Below are positions 1 through 12,171 of a DNA stretch of 64,000 nt, in pieces. The notes under the pieces were generated by a model. The model made no database searches. It saw nothing but the letters and a program-made list of their open reading frames with translations, and was not told where the DNA came from. How positions within the stretch are numbered: the first letter of the stretch is position 1; every line of letters starts with the position of its first letter. The DNA comes from Panonychus citri (Eukaryota; Arthropoda; Arachnida; Trombidiformes; Tetranychidae): positions 4,154,001-4,218,000 of the forward strand of contig NW_026515543.1 in the NCBI RefSeq assembly GCF_014898815.1. Direction: 5' to 3'. The translations under genes were made by a program, and so were the position numbers.

Positions 1-1194
1 AATTGTGGAAGAAGAAAAAGGTGAAGATGATTGGCCTTTCGCCTTTTCTCTTTCGAACATTAATAATCGCTTTTTTGTTCTTCTTTGCTTTTTCTTGGTA
101 ACTAATTAACAAATTGTTATGCAAACTGTGAACAAAAGAATACACAACATTTGTACTCAAAGTGAATCTACCTTCATGCACAGAATTACATGTATATTTA
201 TGATGACAGGGAAACTTTTCAACTGACTATTATGATTGAATAAAACATTTTATGTACAATTTAAGTTAATCCTGATCCTCTGTGGTTGTTGCTTTCATCA
301 TCATTCTTAATCGTATCTTCATTGCTTTCCTATGAATTTGGTTCCTCGTGATTGTGATGCAGTTGATTTGTTGTTGTTGTTACAGTTGTTGAGTTATAAC
401 TTCTTAAATTATACATTTGATTTAGAATTATACACTGATTACGACGATGACAATCGATAGTTGAAGCTCTTTCTTTTTCTTCTTTGGTTTAAAAATGGAG
501 AAAAATATTGTTGATTAACGAGGAGAAGAAGAAGAAAAGTGAGAAAAAGAAATGAGGATAAAGAAGGAAGAGAAAACCAAGAGAAAGGAGTAGAAAAGAA
601 AGAGAAAAAAGATAAAAGTATTAGAATTGGAGAGAGGATAAAGTGGAAGAAAAAGTCTTGCTGTTTAATTTGTTTCCCTATAGATTTTGGTTTAATGAAC
701 TGGAAGATGTTTTTCAACTTATTTATGTTGTTGTTGTAATGGTGTTGCTGTTGGTGTTGGTAGATTGTACGTGTATTCATCTTCTTTCTTGTTTTCTGTT
801 TTCCTTTTCTTTTTTTGCTTTCTTCTTCTGTATCTGTTGAAATTCATCCAATTCTCAGGTTGATTGTTGTTGTTTTTCCATCGTTCTTCAATCCATTTGG
901 ATTCCTTAGCAATCAGTTTGAAGTTTTATGTTCAATCAGTTGATTTGACGATTTGCACTGAACATTTTTTTGTTAACATTTACATATATATGTTGGACAA
1001 TTAGATGTTGAAAAGGGGTGAGATTTGAAGGCAAAAGTGTGGTTTGTGATAGTAATAGTAGTAAGAGATAATAGACAATTTATCGAGGCCGAGCAAAAAA
1101 AGTGGATGAAAAAAAGTTTAAAGATAAAGTGGGTTTAAGTGTGAAAAAAACTCGAAGTAAACAAATCTCTCAAATCAAAAGGTTAAATCTTCCG
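1..1194. other. Low-complexity flank downstream of the PRAS40-like gene
   Basis: No gene is supported here. The stretch is dominated by purine-rich and pyrimidine-rich runs, such as GAA/AAG-rich sequence around 520-640 and TTC/TTG-rich sequence around 720-840. Open frames at 439-780 and 539-840 have strongly biased composition and no recognisable motif, so I treat them as by-products of the repeats. The part next to 1195 may hold the 3' UTR of the minus-strand gene. Confidence 0.5.
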
Positions 1195-2184
1195 TTAGAT
1201 GGGCCTTGATTTGAGACGATGACGAGGAAGAGCTCCAAACATTTCGGTGGTTCCATCTTTAACACTCCAGGCCAATGCACGAAAACTTTCCGCTATTTTC
1301 CTTGGATCCTCATCACATGTAATCTAGAGGGAAAAAATTACAATCAAATATTAGAAGTGGTCAGAATTATCGATATTGTTAAAGAAATTATAAACATGAT
1401 AAAAGAAAAGAATAGAAAGTTGTAAGAGAAAATAAAAAAAAAAGATAAATAGAATAAAAGTAGACGAGTTGAAGAGGGTAAATGAGGAAAAAAGGTTGCA
1501 ATATGAAGGAAGGGGTGAAAAGAATAATCAATAAATCACCAATTAACTTCTCACATTTTGTTCAGTATCAGTATCGTCAGTCTCTTGATTAAGGGGGGAT
1601 GTTTTCCACAGAGGCACTTGAATGGGTAAGGAAGTGGCAAATTGTCTGGTACACTTTGAATTTAAGTTCATTCGCTGGAACATATTCCTTGTATCGCTGT
1701 CATCATCATCATCATCATTATCGTCGTCGTCGTCTTCATCTTCATTATCATCATTATCTTCATCAGTAAAATCATCATCAGCATTTCTTTTATTTTGAAT
1801 TCTCCTATTTCTACTGTTATTGTTATTTCTCTTATTAATATTGCTCTCTTCACCATTGTCATCATTATTTTCATCATTACTGTCATTAGTATTGTTATTA
1901 AAGTCTTCATCATCTCTGTCAATACTTGTAACACCGATTCGTCGTCGACGGCCACCTTCATTTGAGTCACTTTTACGATTATTAGCAAATGATTTGATGG
2001 GATAATTATTATTACCCGAGGAATCAAGACGATCTTCATCATCATCAAAGTCAAGTCCTTCCATCTCGAACATACAAGAAGCAGCATCAACACTCCGAGA
2101 TTGTTTCAAAGGGATCCTTTTACCACCACCATGGTATCGGTCACCAGAAGAAGACGAAGACGATGGCCTATCACTTTCAGCCAT
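1195..2184 (-). CDS. AKT1S1: PRAS40 / Lobe homologue (mTORC1 inhibitor, Akt substrate)
   Basis: Two exons, 2184-1555 and 1323-1195, joined in phase 0 by a GTGAGA donor, give 252 residues; human PRAS40 has 256. The family binds Raptor, restrains mTORC1 and is released when Akt and mTORC1 phosphorylate it. Visible landmarks are a TOS-like motif FEMEG at residues 39-43 and SLPIQVPLW just before the exon junction, matching the SLPVSVPVW segment that holds the mTORC1 site (Ser183 in human). The C-terminus IAESFRALAWS...FGALPRHRLKSRPI matches the conserved PRAS40 tail. Ser249 in RHRLKS fits the Akt motif RxRxxS at the place of human Thr246. The middle of the protein is a long Asp/Asn/Glu-rich run. 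The start is the first ATG of the open frame. The last exon is only 43 codons and is easily missed. Confidence 0.9.
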
Positions 2185-3660
2185 GGAGACTAATTAGCCA
2201 CAAGGGTGAGGAAAATAAACAAATAAGAAAGAAGAGAAAGAGAAAATTATTTTATCAAGATGATGATGATAATGGTGGTGGTGAAGATGAAAGTAGTAGT
2301 ATTACAGTAACAGAGACGAAGACGAAAAGTCCAGTAAACATAGAGAACACAGGAGCCAATCAAGGAGAGAGAAAGAGAGACAACAAGATGAGAATAACCA
2401 ATTCCAATGGAAATAAATAACAAGGTAGAAACGAAGCAATAAAACAAAGTAAAGAGAAAAAGAGACAAAACAAATGAGAGAGTTTGAGAAAAGAAAAGAA
2501 AAAAGAAAAAATTATTCCGAAAAATCAACAAACATAAAAATAAACAACAAGAGTTTCAAGGTATCAACACTACAGATACTGTAGCCATCTACTGATCAAA
2601 TACATTACACAAGAGATTAGAGCGACTTACAAAGTGTCAGTTGATTAGAAATTAAATAATAAACACTAATAGAAAATAAATTAATTGAATTGACGGTGAG
2701 AAGAAAATTATTTAAACAATAATTGGAGAATTAAATTAATCATTCTAATTGAATGAGAATAAAAAATGGCAGCTAAATGAAAAACATTCTTCAGGAAGAG
2801 AAAAAGAGAGAGAAGAGAAAATGTTGCAAAAGAGAAGAGAATTTTTTTAATTAGAAAAGAATAGAATTAATTATCATTTATAATTCTATTCTCTTTTGAT
2901 GTTGTTGTTGTTGTTGTTTTTCAATTGGTGGAATCGAAAAAATTTCCTCTATTATAATTATGTGTTATCCATGGAAAAGATGAAGAATATCAATTAAATT
3001 AATGATTATCAAGCTATTGGAATTACGAATAAACAATCAATTAAGATTAGTGGTTGTTTTGGTTTTTCTAATTTCATCAGTACATTTGTCCGGTTTCCGT
3101 TTTCAGGCTGGAGGGTTAATCTTGTTCTGGTCTCCTGTTCAACTAACCTAATTAATAAAGAAGAGGGAGAAAGTTGTTTTCACTTTATGTTATCTGTTGA
3201 AAGAAAATGATAAGCTTCTTATTTGATTACAACGATCGATGGTCAGTATTTGACCCAAACAAGAAAAAAGCGACGGGAGTCTACAAGAATCTACAAGATG
3301 GAGCTTCAAATAGAAGAACTTTTTTGCCTCTTTTTCCATTTTCTCCAAAGAGTAGACGGCGCTAGAGGAACTTTATCTTTTCTCTTCTCACTTTTCTCTC
3401 TTTTCTTTCAAAGGTTAGAACCTTGACTCTCTCTCATCTCTCTTCTTCTTTTCTTTGGCCAACAGAAGAATTTCATTGGGCCACCATCAGTAAATTTTTT
3501 CTTTTTTAAAGACTATTTTAAATACTTGTTGTGTCTTCCATCTTCTTCTTCTTCTTCATCTTCTCTTTCATCATTTTCATCATCTTTTTTTGTTCTTTCT
3601 CTTCTTTCACCTTTCACCTTGTAACTCAGAGATTGTTTCTTTTAACTTGTTTGGGTCAAA
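2185..3660. other. Intergenic region between PRAS40 and innexin A
   Basis: Divergent promoter space. I see no coding exon: the open frames at 2163-2531 are biased purine/pyrimidine sequence. A GTT repeat lies at about 2899-2920. The last 200 bases before 3661 are CT-rich and probably contain the 5' UTR of the innexin gene. Confidence 0.5.
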
Positions 3661-5255
3661 ATGGCCGCTGCCAAAGCTGTTGTTATTCCACCAAGAACAC
3701 CCATGAAAATTATCGATGTTCTTACACAGGCTAAATCATGGAAATTATCTGCTTTTTTCTCCTTTGGCTCGGAAGCTCGTATTGACAATGTCATCTTTAG
3801 TCTTCATTCAACTGTAACGGTTACCATTCTTACCATTTGTATGGTTTTTGTGGGGATGAAACAATATTTCGGTGAACCCATTGAGTGTTTGAATACTTTG
3901 AATAACTCAGGTCCATCTTCACTTACTCATGCTCAACTTCAACACTATTGTTGGATGGAAGGTGCTTTCACTGTTGCCAACCGTTATACTGGTACCGGTG
4001 ATGGGGGAGTTGGTGCACATGAAATCACTGGTCAAGATAATTCATATCCCGGGGTGAAAAATTATAAACCTCATAAAGGAGATTCAAAAGTGCTACACAA
4101 ATACTATCAGTGGGTTTATTACATTCTCTGTATTCAGGTAAGATTGTCTAAGTTTAAGTTCAAATTGTCGGTTCATTTAACTGATGCAATTTGTCTGTAT
4201 TAGTTTTTTTGACGGTTCACTAATTTACAACCTTGTTTCCTGTTTTTTTCTCTCCTTTTTTTCTTAAGTGCTTGTTATTTTATTCACCTAAACATATATG
4301 GAGAATGAGAGAGGGAGGTCGTCTACGCGAGCTTATCAACAAGATCAGAAGCAAGAATATTCTACAATATGAAGGTCTTGACCGCTATCAAATTGTCCAA
4401 GACACTTTGGATGTCATGTTAACAGCGAATCAATATTTCTCATGGATTTTATTTGCAGAAGTCATGTATCTTATTCACTTGATTTGTGAGATATTTTTTA
4501 TTCATGCTTTTCTTGGGGGTAAATTTTTATTCCTTGGTTTCCAATGGATCCATTATGCTCTTAACTCTGAAGATGGTAATCACGATCCATTGATACGATT
4601 ATTTCCACGTTTGACCAAATGTTCCTTCCATAAATTTGGAGTAACCGGATCGATTGAAACCTATGATACTCTCTGTTTTATGCCGCTCAACATCGTGAAT
4701 GAGAAAATTTTTGTGGTTCTATGGTTTTGGTTCCTTATCCTTCTCTTTGTCACTTTGTACCATCTCTTTGTCTACAGAGCGGCATTCATAATGTTTCCAT
4801 GGTGCCGAAGAAAGTGTCTCCAATCTCTTTCTCCAACAACCGACAAAGGATTTGTCAAGAAAATATCTAAAAGTCCAGGTCGATGTTTCGTTGTCCAACT
4901 GCTTGCTTCCAATATGAAACCATACGCTTTTCGTGATTTACTCCATCAAGTTTTGAAAGATCATTTCAACACCAAAAATTATCGTCTTGACAGCAAAGTA
5001 TCAATGAACGATTTCATCGTCGATGGCAAGGTACCCGAATCAAAGAATCAACCATCAGCACCACTAATCAAACCTCCCGAACCTGGATTCAAGAAAGCGA
5101 CAGAGAAAAGTTCTGAAGATTCTGGAGTTGAAAATAATGGAGAAAGTTCAAGCTCAAGTTCAAATACCAATTCAAATGTTGATGACCCATGGGCACCGGC
5201 GGATATTACATCAAATACTAACACCGATTCCAAAAAAGACACTTGGGATTGGTAG
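3661..5255 (+). CDS. Innexin A (gap-junction channel subunit)
   Basis: Exons 3661-4137 and 4269-5255, phase 0 intron of 131 bp, 487 residues. Innexins form gap junctions and hemichannels in invertebrate plasma membranes. The family signature YYQWV is at residues 149-153, followed by CIQ-CLLFYSPKHIW across the intron. Four membrane segments are visible: residues about 44-66, another around YYQWVYYILCIQ, and two in exon 2. The first extracellular loop has its two cysteines (EPIEC, Cys76; HYCW, Cys97). The second loop has them in LTKCSFHKFG and TLCFMPLNIVNEKIF. The cytoplasmic tail is Ser/Asn-rich and ends in WDW. Innexin B at 10539-12171 is a paralogue with the same intron position and phase. 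Subfamily number cannot be decided here. Confidence 0.95.
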
Positions 5256-6600
5256 TAATTTCAACAATCAAATCATAATTATTAATTTCAATCATCTATC
5301 CATATATACTCTCCATCACTTAGTCTTAATTCCTAAGAAATTTGTAACAGTTATTTTTTTCTCTTTGACATTTATTTTCATAATTTTCTCTTGTTTATTT
5401 ATTTCCAATCTTTTCTTAACTAGATGGACATATTGTGAGATAAAAATCACAATAACTTAAGTATTAAATTGCTCAAAATTTTTTTAATCCATTTGATAAT
5501 CACAAAAAGTTTGATGATGCAAACTAAAATTTCCAATGTCTAAATTGTTACAAACATTTGATCTCTCACAATGAAGAAATTAAAAAATCCTAATTAAAGA
5601 ATTAAAAACAAACCTATTGTTTACTTTCACATTTCACTTATCAACTAAATTATCTTAAAGAAAAGCTTAATTGGCCATTAGAATATCTTTGATTCAGTTA
5701 ATTTATTGTTCGAGTGCAAAGTGATTAAAATTGTCAAGTTTTTTGCTTCTGTTCCTCGGAACATCAATAAATTGAGTAAACAACAATCAATTCCAATCCA
5801 TTTTCGTCTCCAAATGAAGATAAATTGAAAAATCTAAATGATAATTAGTAAATATTAACTGTGATCATCCTCCTAATCAAATTGATTAACTCAATATTTG
5901 TCTTTCTATTGACCTTTATATTGATACTTTTTCTTAAATACTAATCACTTGTTTATCTCCATATTCAAGGAAACCCAAAGTCATTGACCATTCGTTAACA
6001 ATTAAAGTAAATGGGAGTTAATAATAAATCGTATTTGATTTTCATCTAAAATAATAAACAAAATTAAAGTTAAATTGAAACAATTTAATATATAACAAGT
6101 TGAATGAGAACAAATGATTTTCATATTGGATTTAAGTTCTTCAAAGTCAATGACAATTTTTCACAGAGAAAATTACATAAAATTAAGTAAATAATCACAT
6201 AGTTGAAGTTTGGAACAACTTTATCAACTTTTTAATTCGTTCTGATTAATTATCAATACAAACAATTAATTATCTCCGTTCTTAGCTTCCAGCGCCATCT
6301 AGGGGATGATTAAAGTTCTTTCTCTCTTTGTTCAACAGATGGCGGCTCTTCTCTTCAGCGCCATCTGGAGGAATTAATATTCCCTCTTTGGTTTTCTGTT
6401 TTCCAATTTTTTTATCTTGAATGTTGTAAACAAACAATTAACTCTCATTATTGTAATGACTTAATTGTTTGTCATCTTGTTTATGGTGTAGTGTTTTTAA
6501 TCATCAATCCAGAGAATCACGAGTAAACTGTTAATCTTTGTTAATCCAATTCGGAAGATTGATAAACATCAACATCATTCAAAAAAAACCTTTCTTTCAA
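5256..6600. other. Intergenic region between innexin A and the zinc-finger gene
   Basis: AT-rich sequence with no coding exon seen. The first part is probably innexin 3' UTR. Three GGCG-containing motifs at 6289-6371 stand out in otherwise GC-poor DNA and are listed separately. Confidence 0.55.
6289..6371. promoter_or_regulatory. Cluster of three CTCF/YY1-like motifs
   Basis: Three motifs share the core AGATGGCG: CCAGCGCCATCTAGGG at 6289-6304 (minus orientation), TTCAACAGATGGCGGC at 6331-6346 (plus) and CAGCGCCATCTGGAGG at 6356-6371 (minus). From the known consensus, the first and third fit the CTCF core (AG-R-K-GGCGC). The second also fits YY1 (ATGGCGGC). They lie 230-312 bases upstream of the zinc-finger start codon. 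Binding is an inference. Confidence 0.45.
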
Positions 6601-8525
6601 ATGAGTTTAACCAAAAGGGAGCGATGTAAGTGAAGCTTTTTTCCTCTCTCATTGTTTTTCTCTTTTTATTTATTACTGATGTTCAATTAAATTGTTTTCA
6701 TTGAGTTTATTAGAGTTGATAATAATCTCCTAACCCTTGATAATTTTGGTAAAAAAATTCTAAATTAAATTTGATAAGATAAGAGTGTTGATCATCTTCT
6801 ATCCCTCTCTTTCTAACCCTGTGCTTGTGTTGGTTGTGTGGGTTATCTTTGGATTTTTCTTTCTGTTTTCTTTATGATCACCAACTGACAATTCACTTCT
6901 CTTGTTGATACTCTTTGTTGTTGATCTGTTTTTATTTTCAATGTCGGTTAAATTTTCTGTTAAATTATTTTCATTGGTATGAATATATTAATTTTCTATC
7001 ATATTCTCCAATTCTGTCCGTTCTCCTTATTAGTAAAAGAATCTCTTTCTCACTTGAAATTTATTCCACATTTTGATTTTTCTTTCTTTTCTCATCTTTT
7101 TCTTTTTCTCTTTCTCTTTTTATTTTAGATCCTGGGATATTCACATGTCCAGAGTGTAGTGCACTGTTCACCTGTTTATCTTATTTCCAACAACATGTTA
7201 AAGTTCATGCACAGGCCAATGGTATTAAGTTACTATGCTGTCAGCATTGTCGGTTTTCAACTGACACTGAATTCAACTTCAAATGGCATGTTATGAGCCA
7301 CTCAGGAGAGACACCTCACTCTTGTAATGTTTGTAGTAAATCATCAACCGAAGACAGTGAATCTAGTAACAATGGTTCTTCCAATAATCTTGTCAAAATC
7401 GAGGTGGAAAGTGATGATGAAGAACAAAACTCTTGTGCTATGGTTGGTAAACGTTCAGTAGCAACAGCGACAACTGATGATCTACTTTTGATCGGATCTA
7501 ATGTACCTTCAACGATTAAGAAAGAAACAAATCATTATGCAAGTAACCAGGCGTCCCATCATCTTAGTGGTAATCATATGCAAGACCCCAAAAGATCAAA
7601 GATAAACCAAAGATATCAAACATCGGACAATGATGACGAAGATGAAGAAGAAGAGGATGATGATGATGATGAGGAGGAGGAGGAAGAAGATGATGATGAA
7701 GAAGAAGAAGAAGAGGAAGATGATGACGATGACGAAGAAGAAGAAGAAGATCAAGACATCCAACAACAACAACAACAACAAATTTTACAACAGCAACAAC
7801 AACAGTTACAACTTCAACAACAACAAATTATTATTCAACAAGATGAAGATGATGGATCATTAGACAATAGTTCACAAAATGGTACTACATTGATGCCGAT
7901 GGTTTCAGCAATACCTACTGGCGGTGAGGGTGATATTAGTGATGAAGAGGATGATGAGGAAGAAGAAGTTGAATCCGAAGAGGAAAATGAAGAGGATGAG
8001 GGTGAACAAGAGTATTTAACTGTGACCACGGATCAACTGGTAGCCACTGATTATTATCAAGAAATAATTACTCAAGGACCGCCTTACACAAAATCAACTG
8101 TCGATTCAATGGATACTACAGTAGCACTTTCAGGGACCCAAACAACGACCACAACTGATTTGGTACCTGGTTCATCGACTCGAGGTCGAGGGAAGGGTAA
8201 CCGAAAATCAAGATCTATTGTGTCCATGGATTCCGCTGATGGTACTCCACTTGGTGAGATGAGGAGAAAATTTCACTGTTCTCACTGTGGTAAATCATTT
8301 AAAACCAAATCTCACCTTCAAAGACACATATTAACTCACACGGGAGAAAAACCTTACCACTGTAATCGTTGTGGATCTAAATTTAATCAAAGCTCAAGTC
8401 TTCGCAATCATATAATAGCCATTCACACTAAAGAGTATCCTCACTACTGTACCCAATGTGGTAAAGGCTTCCTGATGCCGGCGCTCCTGCAGAAACATTT
8501 GACAACCTCTCACAGGAACAAGTGA
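6601..8525 (+). CDS. C2H2 zinc-finger protein with acidic and polyQ centre
   Basis: Exon 1 is only 25 nt (6601-6625, MSLTKRER plus one base). A GTAAGT donor leads to exon 2 at 7129-8525, giving 473 residues. The N-terminal part holds two fingers or finger-like units: FTCPECSALFTCLSYFQQHV (with KVH following) and LLCCQHCRFSTDTEFNFKWH. The middle is a long Asp/Glu run (7630-7750), then polyglutamine broken by Leu/Ile (7760-7840), then a second acidic stretch. Three canonical C2H2 fingers with TGEKPY-type linkers close the protein at about 8272-8515. This suggests a nuclear DNA-binding regulator. I do not recognise an orthologue. The acidic/polyQ region is microsatellite-like DNA and may vary in length. 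The start is inferred from the splice phase, because no better upstream ATG continues the frame. Confidence 0.8.
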
Positions 8526-10538
8526 GAATCTTGTCAATTCGCCGGTGATTATAAATATAAATATAAATATAAATACATATACATATAAACTAATGTATTC
8601 CTTATCCTCCTCACTCTTATTCCTTTCCTCACCTTTCTCCATTTCTCTTCTTCTTTTCTTCTTATTCCCTTTCTTTTCTTAAATTATCTTACTTTCTCAT
8701 TTTCCTTAATCCTTTCACCTTTTTCCTTCTTCTTCGCCTCTCAGTCCAGTCGCAATTTTACAACAACAATTTGCATCCATCAACAAAATCGTTAATTCGT
8801 TCGTTTGCTCACTTGTCTGCCTTTTCCTCTTAATCCTTAACATTTACTCTCATTTCCATTAATCGATGATACCCTTGACATAAACTTCCAATTTTTTTCA
8901 TTTCCCTTGAATTTTTTCCGAAATTCATGAGATATTATTGTGAATTTCTGTTCAGTTAAAAATCCCCAATGTTTATGGGAAAAGTCAATGATTTGTTTTT
9001 GTCAATGAAGAATAGAAAACAAAATCACTTTAAAAAAATTTTCATCCAATTTAATCAATAGAATCAGACAAATTCTTCATTAATTAATTAATATCATTTA
9101 CTTTTCCTTAAAATACTAACCCTAAAATTGAGCATCAAATCTTTTCCATCATGAAGAAATTGAAGAAATGTTTTCTTTTTAACTTTAATTTCCTTTCAAC
9201 AAATCCAAGTGAACCGATTAATTAACACTTTAAATTAACGAGAAAAACAAAACGAACGAATTAAACGACAAGAAGAAACAAAACAAAGAATAATGATAAA
9301 TATATTAAATTAGGAATGCTAACAATTAATTGATGCTTAACAATTATGCTGAACTTGAGAGAGATCTTTTTTTACGTACACTCACACACATACAAACACA
9401 TACATCACACATACAATACATTACATACATACCTGAGCAATTAATTTAACTACTTTGAAGAAAATAAGAAACAAACAAAAAAAACTAAAAATCAACGAGT
9501 GAAGAGTCAATTTATTAATTAATACAATTTCCATTATCCTTTGTTCATCCGACTAAAAACTGAGACGATTTTCATACTTCTCTTCCCGTCCCATTTTTTT
9601 CCTCATCTTCTCATCACATTCACATTTATCATCATCGCCATCACATTATCATTTACATCACCTTCATATTCATCTCCATCTTCATCCTTTCGTCTCTCTC
9701 GTCTTGTATATCATCTCTCTCTCTCTCTCTCTCTCTGCTGATCCAATTGATTTGGATCATAATCCTAATCTATATATATACATATTATATATATAATTGA
9801 ATTTTTCCCTTGGATGCCTCTAAACACTCAACAATTTTTCTTTCCCTTTTTTTGCAAATGATCAATATGAAATATTATATTTACAGACACAAATTTCAAT
9901 TATTGTCCATTAATTATTTCGGTCAACACTCAAGCAAGTGCATATTATTTAACTTGATGGTAATTTAATGTAACGAGTAAGAAAATATCAATAGTTTTTT
10001 GTTGTACTTTTTTGGAAACAGGGGGAATGATGATTATTGACCATGAAAGTAAATTTTGGTTAATCATTTTTGATGAGATTATGAGATTGAATGGATTGAT
10101 TAGAAAATCATAACGTAAATATTAATTAATAGAAAAGTAGATTTGCATTTGGTTGCTTTTGTTTTGGTGACTTAGTTGATGGGAAATTAACAAACAAAAA
10201 GAAATGATGATGAGAAACTTCATGATTTATCATATGATGAATTGTGGTCAATTTTAGGTTTTGTCTTTGGTTTGGATTGTCCATTTTGTTGTCATCAACA
10301 CTTTTAAATGACAACTTATCATCTGCCATTTTCAATTTAATGTTGGTTAAGGGAATGGGTGGAGATTTTTGATTTAAGGCACTTAATGAGAGAGGGTAAT
10401 GATATATATTGTTAATCATTGAACTTAATGACTAACTTATTGTCTGTAATTAATTTTGATCACTTTCACATGGTATTTACCAGTATTTTAAACTTTTAAA
10501 TTTGATAAAGTTAAGAAATGACTAATTTAATAGTTAAG
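8526..10538. other. Intergenic region with simple repeats
   Basis: No gene seen between the zinc-finger stop and the innexin B stop. Simple repeats include an AAATAT-type tract at about 8550-8590, a CA-rich tract around 9380-9430, (TC)n at 9714-9737 and TA-rich sequence at 9768-9800. The open frame at 9541-9741 reads through CT repeats and is rejected. Confidence 0.5.
9714..9737. repeat. (TC)n microsatellite
   Basis: A dinucleotide run of about 11 TC units, followed 30 bases later by a TA-rich stretch. Simple sequence with no gene context. Confidence 0.85.
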
Positions 10539-12171
10539 TTAACTCTTTGAATCTTCCCATCCAGTGTTTGCTGTTTTATCCCAATCACCCCAATCGACGG
10601 CTGGTGTATCTTTATTTTCGGTGCTAGTATCAGGCCAATTATCATCTGCTGTACCTGAATCTTGAGAAGTGTTTTTATCCTTATCTTTATCTTTATCTTT
10701 ATCCTTGTCTTTCTTTTTCTTTTTGCTTGAATCTTTATCTTTATCCTTCTTCTTGTCCACGGTGATTGTCAGGGAAGTAGCCACTGGTATCTTACCATCA
10801 GCAACAAGTTGAGCAATTGAAACTTTACTGGTGAATCGCATTTTTTCATCAAAATGGTCATTTTGAACTCGCTCAATGAGATCTCGAAAATAGTATGGCT
10901 TTAAATTAGAAGCAATTGTATGTAGAACGAACCATGTCCCAGGTCGGCGGACTAGTTTACGAATAAAGTCTTTGTTCGCTGTTGGAGCAATGGCTTTGAT
11001 TCGATGGAAACGGAAAAATGGGAATATAATGACCGCTGCTCGATAGACTAGAAGGTGAAATGTTGTCACTAATAAAAGTAGTAGAAACCAAAACCATAGG
11101 ATGACAAAAATTTTCTCATTAACAATATTCATCGACATGAAACAGAGGGTGTCCGTTGTTATTAGCTCCCCTGACACACTGTACTTATGGAATGAGCATT
11201 TTGCAAGTCGAGGGAAAATTTTAATCAACGGGTCATAATGAACGTCCTGTGAATTGTGGGAATAGTAAAGCCACTGGACACCTAAATAGAGAAAGTGACC
11301 ACCAAGAAATAGATCCACAAACCAAACTTGAACAACCAAATGAATTAGTGAAAGAATCTCACAAAAAAGAATGGAATAGAAATAGTCATCAGCAATTAGA
11401 ATGGCGTCAACAGTATCCTGAACCAAAGTGTATTGGTTAAATGCATCAACGCTTAAGATGTGGTTGGATTTAAGATGCCCAATCAGAGTTTTTAATCTCT
11501 CATCCTCTCTTAATCTCCAAATGTGCTTGGGAATGTAAAAAAGTATGCACTAATGAGTGTGTGGTGATGGCAAATGTAAAAGGTGTGTTGAGAAATAATT
11601 TAAATGTGGAGATGAAGAGTGAGATGATAAAGGTGAATAAGAAAAAGAAAAGGGTTAGATTAGAATATTTTTCGATGAATATAATAAGATACAATGGGGA
11701 TTGATTGTTAAATCAAGATCTCACCTGGATGCATAAAACGTAGTAAACCCATTGGTAATATTTATGGGGCATTTTCAGGTCACCTTCATCGGGTTTGTAA
11801 GTTCGGACTCCGGGATATGATACATCGATACCAGTTCGTTCGTATCGTCTATTGGTTGCTACAATGGTAAATGAGCCTTCCATCCAGCAAAAGTGTTGCA
11901 TTTGTGCTTGAGTGATACCATTTGGGGTCACAGGTATGCCCAGACACTCTATCGGTTCACCAAAATATTGTTTCATACCCACGAAAACCATACAAATAGT
12001 TAAAATGGTTACCGTGACGGTAGAATGAAGGGCGAAGATGAAATTGTCAACTCGTACTGATGACCGAGAAGAGAAAAAACTAGCGACTTTCCATGTCTTG
12101 GCTTGTTTAAGCACCTCTAAAATTGCTAATGGGGTTCGAGCGATGGATTTTGATGAAGATGAACTGGTCAT
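10539..12171 (-). CDS. Innexin B (gap-junction channel subunit)
   Basis: Exons 12171-11725 and 11549-10539, phase 0 intron of 175 bp, 485 residues. The signature KYYQWVYYVLCIQ sits at the exon junction exactly as in innexin A. Residues HSTVTVTILTICMVFVGMKQ in the first membrane segment are identical between the two paralogues. Loop cysteines are present in EPIECLG, HFCWMEG, LAKCSFHKYS and TLCFMSMNIVNEK. The cytoplasmic tail carries a Lys/Asp alternating run (KDKDKDKD) and ends in a Trp/Asp-rich segment. I chose the start at MTSSSSSK, which aligns with innexin A. The open frame continues 23 codons further upstream but without an ATG. It faces innexin A in inverted orientation, with the zinc-finger gene between them. 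Confidence 0.95.

Noticed and set aside
439..840. Several overlapping open frames on both strands
   Set aside because: All are low-complexity translations of TTC/GAA/GTT-rich DNA without motif, splice context or plausible composition.
1668..2093. Second open frame antiparallel or out of frame with the PRAS40 exon
   Set aside because: It is a shadow of the GAT-rich repeat; the true frame is fixed by the PRAS40 motifs.
7596..7863. Open frames opposite and beside the acidic/polyQ tract
   Set aside because: They only reflect trinucleotide repeats; the zinc-finger frame is clear on both sides.
9541..9741. Open frame of 66 codons
   Set aside because: It translates CT/TCA repeats and has no start context or homology.
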